From contig DALS01000060.1 of NCBI GenBank assembly GCA_002499445.1, forward strand, positions 1-64,000: a stretch of 64,000 bases of DNA. Direction: 5' to 3'. This DNA is from Methanosarcina sp. UBA293 (GTDB lineage: Archaea; Halobacteriota; Methanosarcinia; Methanosarcinales; Methanosarcinaceae). The position numbers were made by a program, and so were the translations under genes. Shown here piece by piece: positions 27,743-36,532 of the stretch (position 1 is the stretch's first letter; every line of letters begins with the position of its first letter). Below the pieces are notes generated by a model that did no database searches, was not told where the DNA came from, and saw nothing but the letters and a program-made list of their open reading frames with translations.

Positions 27743-28460
27743 ATTATTACCCCAACCTTTTCAAAATAATTATCTTTAAATGTTTTTTATAGTAACCCGC
27801 ATATTAATCTGCTGTAGTGGTATTTATAATTACTAAGGATGGAAATTCGAATCTCATTTTCAATTTAATTCAGTTAAAATATATTTTTCCTGCTAGCCGG
27901 TCTGCCCGAACTCAAAAAGAAATTAAATCTTCCTGAATACGTTTGTTAAGATGAAGTTAAGAAAAGTGAAATTGAAAAACTCGTGAGCTTTGTAACTTTA
28001 AAAGAAGATACTTTCTTTATCTGTCAGTATAAGTAAATTGTTATGGATTTCAGTTAAAATGAAGATTACTTATCAAGTTTATCAAAAGAATATACTTGTC
28101 TTGCTTTCTCATATCTAAAAATACCTCATTTACCTTCCTGACGCCAGTTCAACTGTTAGAACCTCGATAAGTAACTCTTTTTTAATATGCAGAGATGATT
28201 AAGATCTCCATTCTGAAAGTGTATGGAGCTTTTTCGATTCGCTTGTTGTCTTTTGTCTGTTGACGCTTCACGAATACGGTATTAATTTGTTCTGATAAAT
28301 ATTTTATAAATGGTAAAAGAGACTTTCAGAAAATAATTTTTAATTAAATATATTTATAGCCATCTCACTCATTTTATTTTAGTCTCTGGGAACTAATGAG
28401 AAATAATGACACTATTAAGGCTTATGTGTTAAAGATTAGATAAATCATAGAGGGAGATAA
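27743..28460. other. Gap with one dispersed-repeat copy
   Basis: About 720 bp without a gene. A repeat copy with both modules lies at about 27879-28015. The rest is AT-rich and presumably includes promoters of the divergent genes on either side. Confidence 0.55.
27879..28015 (+). repeat. Dispersed repeat, both modules
   Basis: 5' module TATTTTTCCTGCTAGCCGGT, then AATACGTTTGTTAAG, followed by AACTCGTGAGCTTTGTAACT; the hairpin core is degraded. Confidence 0.7.
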
Positions 28461-30932
28461 ATGAGGAATAAAGAAAAGCTATATTCAATAACTTTAACTT
28501 CAACAATTTTGGTGTTCTTATTCTTAACTTCAATATCAACTGCAGCATCTGCTGTACAGGAAATTCAGCTTACTCAAAATGGTTCACAAGCATCTACTCC
28601 TGCAATTTACAGGGATAATGTCGTATGGTCAGATTATATTAATGATTCAGGGATAATTCACCTGTATAACTTGACTACTTCAAAAGATATCCAGCTTGAT
28701 TCATTTCATGGAAGCTGTCCTGCAATCTACGGTGACAAAATTGTATGGCAAGATTATCAAATCTGTGGAGATAATAAGGATTACAATCTTTCTGTTTACG
28801 ACATCTCAACAGCTGAGAAATTTCAGATTACTAAAAATGTATCTAAAGATAGTATTCCTGCTATTTACGAAGATAAGATTGTGTGGCATAATTCTCGAAA
28901 TGGATTCTATGATATCTACATGTATAATCTGTCCACATCTACCGAATATCAGGTCACATTCAATAGAGACGCACGTTATCCCGCCATTTATGCTGATAGG
29001 ATAGTATGGACAGAATATCATAATGGAAATTCCAATATTTACATGTACAACTTATCAACTTTAAAAGAGACTCAAATTACAAACAGTGAACTTCGGCAGT
29101 TAGATCCCGATATATACGGTAATAATATTGTATGGGCAGGTGACCGTGGTGGACGGCGTCACAGTCTAAATTCAGACATTTACATGTATAATATCTCAAC
29201 TTCAAAAATAACTCAAATTACGAATAGTGAATCGGTATCTCAACCTAAAATATATAAAAACAATATAATATGGATGGATAGCCGCAATAGGAATGGTTCC
29301 TCTGATATTTACATGTATAATATTTCCATGGAAGAAGAGACTCAGATAAACACAAATGGATCAACTCAAAATAGGCCTGCTATTTATGAAGATAGGCTTG
29401 TATGGCAGGATTGGCGTAATGGATATGGACACTCTGATATTTACACTTGCATCGTTCCAACAATAGTAAAGTCTCCTGTAGCAAACTTTTCTGTAACCCC
29501 AGATGTAGGATTTGCTCCACTCTCCGTGCAGTTTACAGACTTTTCACGAAATTTCATATTAAGATCATGGGACTTCAATAATGACGGAATACCCGAATCT
29601 ACAGAAAAAAAACCTGTTTATATATACACCGATCCTGGAAATTATACTGTCAATCTGACAGTGAGCGATGCAAATACTACTGACTCAAAATTATCTACAA
29701 TCTTAGTATTTCCTGAGCAACTCGTGGATAATCAACTTGTCCTAACAGAGACCCAAATTAGCACAGGTGGGGAAGCTCCATACGGTTTTTCTCCTGCAAT
29801 TTACGGGGACAAAGTAGTTTGGCAGGATTCTCGCAATCATTTTGGCAATCAAGATACAGATGATATCTATATGTATGATCTCTCTACTAAAAAAGAGACT
29901 CGAATAACCACTCCTAATAATGGATTAGGAAATAGACCGGATATTTATGGTGACAGAATAGTCTGGTATGATTGGCGTAATGGAAGGCATATATACGTGT
30001 ACAATATCTCCACATCTAATAGATTTAAGATCTCTGTCAATGAATCAGTTAGTACTCCTTTAATTTATGGTGACAAAATAGTATGGAAAGATTGGCGTAA
30101 TGGAGATTGGAATATCTATATGTACGATATCTCCACTTCCAAAGAGACTCGGATTACTACCAATGAATCAGTCCCAGGAGGTTTTGATATCTACGGCGAC
30201 AAGATAATTTGGCAGGATTTCCGCAATGGAAAAAACTATGAGAGTAGCGATATCTACATGTATAACTTCTCTACTTCTAAAGAAGATCAGATTACTATTG
30301 GGAGATCAGTATATGATCCCAAAATCTATGGCGACAGGATAATTTGGCAGGATTATCGCGATGAAAGCCGCCCTATTCACGTATACAATATTTCTAATTC
30401 TACAGAAATCCAGATAAGCTTCCCAATTAGAGGAGGATCAACGAGCGAACCTGACATCTATGAAGACAGGATAGTGTATGCAGATTGGCGTAATGGAAAT
30501 TCTGATATTTTTATGTATAATCTTTCCACTCAGAAAGAAATTCAGATTACCACCAATAAATCACGTCAGAGTTATCCTGCAATATATGGGAATAGAATAG
30601 TGTGGCGGAATTATGGCAAATATGATACTGATATTTACATGTGTACTATTTCATTAAAGCAACCTGGAATACCTGTTGCAAATTTTAGCGCCAATGTTAC
30701 AAGTGGCTGTGCTCCTCTTTCTGTACAATTTACAGATTTATCAGAAAACGCAACAGAATGGAAGTGGGATTTTGGAGACAATGCATACTCAGCAGAAAGA
30801 AATCCTGTACATACATACAATAAAGCTGGAGGGTATACCGTCAGCTTAATAGTCAAAAATGAAAATGGAATGGATATGAAAGAAAGATCTAAATATATCT
30901 CAGTATCCAGCTCGAATGATAAAAGGAATTAA
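28461..30932 (+). CDS. Surface protein with beta-propeller repeats and two PKD domains
   Basis: Exported 823-residue protein. Residues 1-32 form a signal peptide. Two runs of propeller-type repeats of about 40-50 residues follow, each with the pattern PAIYGDKIVW, then WRNG, DIYMYNLST and ITTN. The first run covers about residues 35-335 and the second 420-735. A PKD domain sits after each run (VANFSVTPDVGFAPLSVQF near 345 and VANFSANVTSGCAPLSVQF near 740). No C-terminal anchor is seen. Such TolB-like/PKD proteins are abundant on Methanosarcina cell surfaces and probably act in envelope structure or adhesion. GAGGGAGAT precedes ATG 28461. Confidence 0.9.
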   Translation: MRNKEKLYSITLTSTILVFLFLTSISTAASAVQEIQLTQNGSQASTPAIYRDNVVWSDYINDSGIIHLYNLTTSKDIQLDSFHGSCPAIYGDKIVWQDYQICGDNKDYNLSVYDISTAEKFQITKNVSKDSIPAIYEDKIVWHNSRNGFYDIYMYNLSTSTEYQVTFNRDARYPAIYADRIVWTEYHNGNSNIYMYNLSTLKETQITNSELRQLDPDIYGNNIVWAGDRGGRRHSLNSDIYMYNISTSKITQITNSESVSQPKIYKNNIIWMDSRNRNGSSDIYMYNISMEEETQINTNGSTQNRPAIYEDRLVWQDWRNGYGHSDIYTCIVPTIVKSPVANFSVTPDVGFAPLSVQFTDFSRNFILRSWDFNNDGIPESTEKKPVYIYTDPGNYTVNLTVSDANTTDSKLSTILVFPEQLVDNQLVLTETQISTGGEAPYGFSPAIYGDKVVWQDSRNHFGNQDTDDIYMYDLSTKKETRITTPNNGLGNRPDIYGDRIVWYDWRNGRHIYVYNISTSNRFKISVNESVSTPLIYGDKIVWKDWRNGDWNIYMYDISTSKETRITTNESVPGGFDIYGDKIIWQDFRNGKNYESSDIYMYNFSTSKEDQITIGRSVYDPKIYGDRIIWQDYRDESRPIHVYNISNSTEIQISFPIRGGSTSEPDIYEDRIVYADWRNGNSDIFMYNLSTQKEIQITTNKSRQSYPAIYGNRIVWRNYGKYDTDIYMCTISLKQPGIPVANFSANVTSGCAPLSVQFTDLSENATEWKWDFGDNAYSAERNPVHTYNKAGGYTVSLIVKNENGMDMKERSKYISVSSSNDKRN

Positions 30933-31109
30933 AACTAAAAGACGACAGGTAACCGGTCAAATCTGGCGAAATATCGAATAAATCCACTTGCCAGATTTGG
31001 AATCTACCTTTTTGTTTACTGTTTTTCAGCGAGAAGTATCTTGAATTCGACCCTTCGTTTTTGTAATATCATTTGGATTTCTCATGCTTTTCTTTTTTCA
31101 TATATTCTC

Positions 31110-31262
31110 TTCAATTCTTTTTCTCGAATACGTTTATAAGAAAAAGGTTAAGGAAAAAGAACTGAAAAACCCGTGATTTTTGCAGCTTTATAAGGGGCAC
31201 TTTGCAGAGCTTCTTTAGATTAAGAGATTCTTTTCCTCTCGGGGAGATTTTTCTGGTTCAAG
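31110..31262 (+). repeat. Dispersed repeat, well preserved copy
   Basis: One of the better examples of the family. The 5' part has CGAATACGTTTATAAG; the 3' part runs ACCCGTGATTTTTGCAG, TAAGGGGCACTTTGCAGAGC, TTTAGATTAAGAGATTC and GGGGAGATTTTTCTG. About fourteen full or partial copies lie between 23.6 and 38.5 kb, mostly in gaps and all in the same orientation. Confidence 0.8.
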
Positions 31263-31437
31263 TTATTAATTTCAAGTGAATTATGGATCATGTAATGATG
31301 TAGTAAAATTGGTTTTGGATAACTCAATTAGAAAACAAGGCATATATATAGCAGCTTTAATAAATAATGCTATATAAATGCCAATTTATATATTGTAAGA
31401 AAATTGGCAATTATATGTGAAAGTTGGGGGCACTTAA

Positions 31438-31767
31438 ATGATAGAAATTACAAATAGAGCTGTTACAGAGCTTAAATCTTTATTTGATGCAGAAGATATC
31501 GCACAACCAGCAATACGTATCTATATAACTGGATCAAGTGCAAATATTCAGTATGGATTAGCACTTGCTGATGATATAAATGACTATGACGTAATCACGG
31601 AGAACAATGGTATCAAAATAGTCATGTCGCCAGATGTGGCGGCTGGCTTTTCTGACGGTAGCATTGATTTCATAGCTGACAGAAAAGGTAAAAATTTCAT
31701 AATACAAAATGCTGACTCTGACACTTATGACAACTGGGAAGAATGTAATATATGTGATGCAGAGTAA
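31438..31767 (+). CDS. IscA/HesB-like protein lacking the core cysteine
   Basis: The fold pattern of iron-sulphur scaffold/carrier proteins is visible: MIEITNRAVTELKSL, a central YGLALADDIN segment, then ENNGIKIVMSPDVAAGF and SIDFIADRKGKNFIIQNAD. In ordinary IscA a Cys precedes the YGL segment; here the position reads TGSSANIQ. The usual C-terminal CGC is replaced by ECNIC. So two of the usual three cysteines are arranged differently, and a classical cluster-transfer role is doubtful. It is monocistronic in a repeat-rich region, with GGGGG before ATG 31438. Confidence 0.8.
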   Translation: MIEITNRAVTELKSLFDAEDIAQPAIRIYITGSSANIQYGLALADDINDYDVITENNGIKIVMSPDVAAGFSDGSIDFIADRKGKNFIIQNADSDTYDNWEECNICDAE

Positions 31768-31826
31768 AAATATCTGTTATGCAGAGTAAAATATTGAACA
31801 AGCTTAATAATTGATTTTAGGATAAG

Positions 31827-31998
31827 TTCTAAATATATTTTTCCTGCTGGCGGCTTACTTAAACCTTTCCCAAACACGTTTATCAAGAAAAGGTAAATTA
31901 GAAATCCGTGAGTTTTCCAAGTTTAAAGGAGTTTAGAAGGAGCCCTACACAGGGCCTTTTTGATAAAAGCGATCTTTCCCTTTTGGGGAGAACTTTCC
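31827..31998 (+). repeat. Dispersed repeat with terminator-like hairpin
   Basis: Contains both modules. The core GGAGCCCTACACAGGGCC folds as a perfect stem with a four-base loop and is followed directly by TTTTTGAT, so it would serve as a terminator for the IscA-like gene upstream. Confidence 0.8.
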
Positions 31999-32032
31999 AA
32001 TTTAAGTGAACTTTTCATCACGTTTATTTCAG

Positions 32033-32189
32033 TTTTAATATATTTCTCTGGCCGGCGGGCTACTTGAATCTTCCTGGAGTAAGTTTGTAAGAAAAGAGAA
32101 CTAAAAACCCGTGATTTTGCAGATTTAGAAGAAGCACTCTGCAGGGTCGATCTTTTAGATCAAACTGATTCATTTCTGTTAGAGGATTG
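32033..32189 (+). repeat. Dispersed repeat, tandem neighbour
   Basis: A second full copy follows almost directly (TATTTCTCTGGCCGGCGGGC, then ACCCGTGATTTTGCAGATTT and GAAGCACTCTGCAGGGTC). Confidence 0.8.
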
Positions 32190-32377
32190 TTTTAAACGTG
32201 AAAACCTGTTAACCAAATTCTGTTTTCAGGATATCAGAAAATAGTCTGTTGTCACTTCTGCAAACTATATCTGGAAAATGTTCTTATTTGAGAAATTTGT
32301 CTTCGTCTTTATAGATGCTTTTATATATTTTAAGCCTCATGTATATTGACAAATAATGATCCGTATAATAATTTGTT

Positions 32378-32403
32378 ATTAAAAACCAATTTTTGTTTTT
32401 AAT
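32378..32403 (+). promoter_or_regulatory. Conserved leader hairpin, copy 2
   Basis: ATTAAAAAC pairs with GTTTTTAAT across an eight-base loop. Compared with copy 1 the first base pair has changed from G-C to A-T on both sides, keeping the stem intact. Flanking sequence from the TATA-like box near 32320 to the start codon is conserved. Confidence 0.75.
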
Positions 32404-32468
32404 CAAAGAGTTATATACAATCTTATTTTTAAACAATTAACAAAAAATAAAACAAAGGTGAAACAAAA

Positions 32469-32660
32469 ATGGCTTTTAATGACAGAAATATGTTCAGAGG
32501 AAATTCTAATTTCGGCGCTCCCAGAGAAATGCACAAGACAAAATGTTCTGATTGTGGTGTTGAAACCGAAGTGCCTTTCAAACCTGACCCAGAAAGACCG
32601 GTTTACTGCAGAGAGTGTCTTCCTAACCACAGAACGCCCAGAGAAAACCGCAGATACTAA
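32469..32660 (+). CDS. Small CxxC-x17-CxxC zinc-ribbon protein, copy 2 (63 aa)
   Basis: Paralogue of the proteins at 21949 and 37664. It has CSDC and CREC pairs 17 residues apart and the shared N-terminus MAFNDRN. It carries one extra residue (MFRGN against FRGN) relative to copy 3 and the long C-terminus RTPRENRRY. AAGGTGAAAC precedes ATG 32469. The near-identity to copy 3, at DNA level as well, points to recent duplication or gene conversion. Confidence 0.9.
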   Translation: MAFNDRNMFRGNSNFGAPREMHKTKCSDCGVETEVPFKPDPERPVYCRECLPNHRTPRENRRY

Positions 32661-32735
32661 GCCCGAATTTCGTTTCGAGATCACAGGAAATCGGAGATTT
32701 TCTGGGAGTTGCAATGTAATCGCAACAGCACGAGG

Positions 32736-32754
32736 TCCGTTTCGCTCAAGCGGA
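32736..32754 (+). terminator. Hairpin downstream of zinc-protein copy 2
   Basis: TCCGTTT and AAGCGGA pair (one G-U) over a five-base loop, followed by CTTACACTTTTACTTTTTTA. A related sequence follows sodC near 25950. Confidence 0.6.
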
Positions 32755-32810
32755 CTTACACTTTTACTTTTTTAAATATCTTATTGTTAGAATCTGCTTT
32801 CTTAATCCAG

Positions 32811-32893
32811 AGTTTTTGCAGCTTTAAAACGAGCCCTTTGCAGGACCTTTTTTGATCGAAGCGATCTTTTCCCTTTGGGGAGATTTTTCTGAC
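32811..32893 (+). repeat. Dispersed repeat abutting hepT
   Basis: 3' module (GAGCCCTTTGCAGGACC, T-run, GATCTTTTCCCTTTGGGGAG, ATTTTTCTG) whose right edge touches the original stop codon of the hepT gene. The frameshifted hepT frame reads into it. Confidence 0.75.
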
Positions 32894-33225
32894 TCACATT
32901 TCATCCAGTATACGTTTGATGGTTTTGCTTCTGAAATACCTTCTTTAACAGATAACCAGACTACCTTCAGATTTACTCCAAAATAAGCGTGGATCAATTT
33001 ATCCCGTATGCCTGCAAGATCTTTCCAGGGTACGGAGGGGTATTTTTCACGTGCTTCATAGGGAATATTCTTTGTTGCTTCCCCAATAATTTCCAGAGCC
33101 CTTATTACTGCAAACTGAGTTTTACGGTCGGCAGCAAAATCTTCGAATGTCCAGCCGCTAACAAATTCTTCTGCTGCTTCTATTGCATCATACATATCCT
33201 TGACATAGTCTTTTGCTTCGCGGAT
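32894..33225 (-). pseudogene. hepT: HepT toxin (DUF86), frameshifted with altered start
   Basis: RNase toxin partner of MntA. The HEPN motif RDKLIHAY (R-x4-H-x-Y) is intact, and FAADRKTQFAVIRALEIIGE is the usual core. Two defects are visible. The family N-terminus (REAKDYVKDMYDAIEAAEEF) starts upstream of the first ATG, where ATC 33225 follows GAGGGATTAAG, as if ATG had mutated. Near 32923-32926 one base is missing in an A-run: restoring it gives the normal ending TIKRILDEM and a TGA at 32894. As it stands, the frame runs on into the neighbouring repeat to 32824. The catalytic part could still be made. Confidence 0.75.
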
Positions 33226-33237
33226 CTTAATCCCTCT

Positions 33238-33543
33238 TCAGACGGCTTCAACTTCTCTCATGATGTGTTTACCTATGTTCGGCTTTAATGCATCCTTCAT
33301 AACAAGGTCTACCTTAACGCCAAGAGCCTCCGAAAGGTGGTTTTCAAGGTTGACAAATTTAAAAATAGTAGGAGTTTTGGAAAACTCAACGAGTATGTCC
33401 AGGTCGCTTCCGGGTTTCTGTTCTCCCCGGATATAAGATCCAAAAATCCCCAGGTAACTAATATGGTATTTTTCTTTAAGCTCAGTGAGCATTTCATGGA
33501 GTTTTCTAATATATATTTCAGTGTCTTTTCGGTTTTCAGGCAT
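33238..33543 (-). CDS. mntA: MntA-type nucleotidyltransferase antitoxin
   Basis: Minimal nucleotidyltransferase that neutralises HepT by adding AMP groups to the Tyr of the HEPN motif. The signature GSYIRGEQKPGSDLDILV contains G-S-x10-D-x-D, and a third acidic residue is in KVDLVM. At 101 residues the protein is a normal length. Its stop lies 12 bp before the putative hepT start and in the same frame. The antitoxin appears intact although the toxin is damaged, the direction of decay that a cell can tolerate. Confidence 0.9.
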   Translation of the reverse strand: MPENRKDTEIYIRKLHEMLTELKEKYHISYLGIFGSYIRGEQKPGSDLDILVEFSKTPTIFKFVNLENHLSEALGVKVDLVMKDALKPNIGKHIMREVEAV

Positions 33544-34020
33544 TTTTTTAGACTCGTTGTTTTCCTCTTTGGTGTGTTATAGTAATTTGTTGTTGTAGTA
33601 TTTATAATTACTAAAGAAGGAGGATGGAATTTTACTGTATTTACTTTCAATTCTTTTGAAATAGATTTTTCCTGCCAGCGGTCTGCTTAAATCTTCTCCT
33701 AAAATTGTTATAAAATCAAAATGAGGCTGAAAAAACATTTTTTATGTTTAAAGAGGTCAGAGTTAGAAGGAGCCCTTTAAAGGCTTAAAAAGTTATATTT
33801 TAGTTCTTAGAGGAGTAATTCAGGGACTTTCATCTGATTTGGCTTTTTTTACAAAATCCTTTACTGGCTCAGTCTGGAAGACTGAACCGTTTTAAGACTG
33901 AGATCAATAAAATTAATATACTTATTTGATGACAATATAGGACGCTCCTTCGTTTTTGTGGGGACAAAAAATAAGGAGCATTTTTACAATTTTATTTTTA
34001 TAAATTTTTGGGTAATAACA
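33544..34020. other. Gap with degraded repeat and a long hairpin
   Basis: A degraded dispersed-repeat copy lies at about 33655-33790. A compound hairpin lies at 33944-33979. The rest is AT-rich with no gene. Confidence 0.6.
33944..33979. terminator. Compound hairpin (7 + 7 bp)
   Basis: GCTCCTT/AAGGAGC encloses TTTTTGT/ACAAAAA with a four-base loop and two-base internal bulges, followed by ATTTTTAC. It lies beside the IS21 relic and may be a terminator or part of an element end. Confidence 0.65.
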
Positions 34021-34304
34021 GAATTTAGAGGATTTCTACAGAGCCCCTTTACTATAGTTTCTCCTCCATCAAAGCCCTGATTCTGGATTTTCACGATAGA
34101 GACAAACAGAGGCACAGGGATCTTCATTAATCCTTTTGAGTATGTAAGTTTTATATGGGTTAAGTTTACTGGGTCCTGTTAGATGTTTTAAGGTTCTGGC
34201 TGCGTCTTAAGATTGTAATATTTCTTCACAGTTTTCCTATCGTGATCTATTTGTCTGGCGATTTCACTGATACAGAAGCCTTTTGAATGCAACACTTGTA
34301 TCAA
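34021..34304 (-). pseudogene. IS21-family transposase (IstA) relic
   Basis: Reading the minus strand gives LIQVLHSKGFCISEIARQID then HDRKTVKKYYN, the helix-turn-helix start of IstA. An interrupted continuation (GPSKLNPYKTYILKRINEDP, LYRE, then in another frame IQNQGFDGGETIVKGLCR) fits the next part of IstA. Stops and at least two frameshifts are present, and the rest of istA and all of istB are missing. Conserved blocks at 1-23 and 26184-26246 elsewhere in the window look like further pieces of this or a related element. Confidence 0.8.
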
Positions 34305-34397
34305 TAATCATCCTTCCTTTTTCAGTATTATTTATGATCCTAAATCTTTTCTCGAGGATTGGAAATTGGGGAATTTTAATCCGGCTAAAATGGGGAA

Positions 34398-34733
34398 TTA
34401 TTCGCCGGCATTGATACCTTTTTCTAATCCTGTATTTTTACTTATGTTCTCTAACTCTTTATACAAAAGAATACCAAGCGTATCTTCGGGACTGAGGTTT
34501 AATTCTTCAGATATTTTGGTAAGTATTTCAGCGTTTTTTTTCGATAAAAAAACAGGTTCTACTTCTGTTTTACCCCAGTGTAAAAGTACAACTTTCTCGA
34601 TATTCATTTTTTTTATTTGTTTAACACAAAATTCAATTCCGTGACTCCGGCTGCTGAATATTTTTTCGTCACATAATTTATCAAGCCATCGTGCAAGCTC
34701 ATTGTCCATCGAAATAGTAAATCGTTCTTTCAT
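34398..34733 (-). CDS. Ribbon-helix-helix protein
   Basis: The N-terminal 45 residues (ERFTISMDNELARWLDKLCD, then SRSHGIEFCVKQI) form an RHH DNA-binding domain of the CopG/NikR type. The remaining 60 residues are helical and unrecognised, and the last few overlap the IS-related block. It is transcribed divergently from the RHH-PAS kinase at 35077, and an imperfect palindrome (34803-34836) lies 70 bp upstream of its start, so it may regulate itself and the kinase. Confidence 0.8.
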   Translation of the reverse strand: MKERFTISMDNELARWLDKLCDEKIFSSRSHGIEFCVKQIKKMNIEKVVLLHWGKTEVEPVFLSKKNAEILTKISEELNLSPEDTLGILLYKELENISKNTGLEKGINAGE

Positions 34734-34802
34734 TACTAAATCATACTGTTGCCTCTAATATAAACAATTCTATGATTTTAAACCCAATACAAAACTATTT
34801 AT

Positions 34803-34836
34803 GTGAATTATTCATCATACTATATGAAATATTCAC
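34803..34836. promoter_or_regulatory. Candidate operator, RHH-gene side
   Basis: GTGAATTATTCAT faces ATGAAATATTCAC across eight bases, with 11 of 13 positions symmetric. It lies in the divergent promoter region of the two RHH-containing genes. Confidence 0.5.
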
Positions 34837-34910
34837 CAAATAAGATGAACTAATTTATATAAAAATATCGATATGGTTTAGATTTTCCAATCTAACAAGA
34901 ACCATAATAG

Positions 34911-34970
34911 AGAATTAACCTCAATTGATTCCCAATAGAAAATTAATCTCAATTGATTCCCAAAATATTT
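34911..34970. repeat. Tandem duplication of about 30 bp
   Basis: Two adjacent copies ending TCAATTGATTCCCAA lie between the two candidate operators. Confidence 0.75.
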
Positions 34971-34994
34971 TTTTTCGTTTTATGGAGTAATTGC

Positions 34995-35029
34995 TATATA
35001 GTGTAGTAAAAACTTCACTACATTATATA
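34995..35029. promoter_or_regulatory. Candidate operator/promoter, kinase side
   Basis: TATATAGTGTAGT faces ACTACATTATATA across nine bases (12 of 13 symmetric), 48 bp before the kinase start. It overlaps TATA-like sequence, so a protein bound there would affect initiation. Confidence 0.6.
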
Positions 35030-35076
35030 TACATTTTTAAAGAACTATATATCGAGTTAATAAACGGAGATTATAA

Positions 35077-36426
35077 ATGGCCAAAGTCGTAAAGAAAAAA
35101 GAACAAATTAACGCCACAGTATCTCCGTGGATCAAAAAACAGTGCCTGGAACTAGCTAAAACTCCCGAATTTTCTAGCATTTCCGATATAATATCTATAG
35201 CATTATCTGAATTTTTTGGAAAATACGAGTATATAAAAATTAAGGAATTAAAGGAACATGAGACTCGAATTCCTGATTTGCTTGAAGTCCTAATGAAAAC
35301 TAAAGAAGGTCAAGAATGGCTTAAATCTGTTTATGAGATCAAAACTAAAAAAATCAATTATTCAAGTGAAAAAGATTGTCTTTTAGAACAAAATATTGAA
35401 GGTCTTATAGGATTCAGAGTAAAAGAAAACTTTGTACCAATATTCATAGATGGAGATCTCGAAGGCGTCACAGGTTACGATAAAGAAGATTTTCTTTCCG
35501 GTAAAGTTAGATGGGTAGAAATAATCACACCCGAAGATCGTTTATTAGCTTGTGAAAATTTAAAAAAAGCTATGTATGAGTCAGATCTCTCTACCGAAAT
35601 AGAGTACAGAATATTAAGAAAGGATGGGGAAACAAGATGGGTTCTGCAAATTCTCCAGAAACTTCCAGCTGGCTCCAGATCACAAGGATGTGTACAAGGT
35701 TTAATTCGTGATATTACAAAAAGAAAAGCTGCAGATTTTACTCTTAAAAAAACGTATGAAGCTCGTATAAAAGAAATCCACCACAGGACCAAAAATAACT
35801 TGCAAGTAATCTCGTCTCTTCTCAGCCTCGAAGCTGACAGATCTACCGATGCAAAAATGCTTCAAGCATTTCGGGAAAGCCAGAATCGGGTTACTTCCAT
35901 GGCTCTGATTCATGAAGAACTCTACAAAGGAGATGAAGTAAATAATCTTGACTTTGCAGATTATCTCCAAAAACTCACGAATAATCTTTTTCATTCATAC
36001 AGATTAAAAAATGAGGAAATCAGCCTGAAGCTTGAGCTTGAAAAGATATACCTAGACATAAATACCGCAATCCCACTCGGAATTATTGTCAATGAACTGA
36101 TCTCAAATGCTCTGAAGTATGCTTTTCCAGCCCAAAAAGGCGGAAAAATCCATGTAAGTTTTCATACAACAGAAAAATGTGAAAAAAGACATAAAAGTAT
36201 CAGAAACTCAGAAACAGAACAAAACTGTATAAATAAAGAAAAATTTCAGTTTATTTTGATAGTATCTGATAATGGTAATGGATTTCCGGAGGAGATCGAT
36301 CATCAGAATACGAATTCTCTCGGGCTCCAGATTGTGAATATTCTTGTTGAACAAATAGAAGGTTACATTGAACTTAAAAGGAATAACGGAACTGAATTCA
36401 GCATTTACTTTAACAAATTGGTATAG
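35077..36426 (+). CDS. RHH-PAS-histidine kinase
   Basis: A 449-residue sensor kinase with an unusual N-terminus. Residues 10-48 (INATVSPWIKKQCLELAKTP, then SISDIISIALSEFFG) look like a ribbon-helix-helix DNA-binding domain. A PAS domain covers about 110-215. HisKA_2 follows with the phospho-acceptor in IKEIHHRTKNNLQVISSLLS (His235/236). The ATPase domain has NELISNALKYAF (N box), DNGNGFPEE (G1) and NSLGLQIV (G2). There is no membrane segment, so it is cytoplasmic. No response regulator lies nearby. The fusion suggests a sensor that binds DNA directly. RHH alone in such a kinase is an inference from pattern, not from a search. Confidence 0.88.
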   Translation: MAKVVKKKEQINATVSPWIKKQCLELAKTPEFSSISDIISIALSEFFGKYEYIKIKELKEHETRIPDLLEVLMKTKEGQEWLKSVYEIKTKKINYSSEKDCLLEQNIEGLIGFRVKENFVPIFIDGDLEGVTGYDKEDFLSGKVRWVEIITPEDRLLACENLKKAMYESDLSTEIEYRILRKDGETRWVLQILQKLPAGSRSQGCVQGLIRDITKRKAADFTLKKTYEARIKEIHHRTKNNLQVISSLLSLEADRSTDAKMLQAFRESQNRVTSMALIHEELYKGDEVNNLDFADYLQKLTNNLFHSYRLKNEEISLKLELEKIYLDINTAIPLGIIVNELISNALKYAFPAQKGGKIHVSFHTTEKCEKRHKSIRNSETEQNCINKEKFQFILIVSDNGNGFPEEIDHQNTNSLGLQIVNILVEQIEGYIELKRNNGTEFSIYFNKLV

Positions 36427-36532
36427 AGATCTTTTTATTTACTTTAGCTAATTATACCTTAAATAGCTTATATACGGAAGATTTAAGATATTCTATAACT
36501 CAAAAATAAGTAAGGGAACTTATCTATTCACA

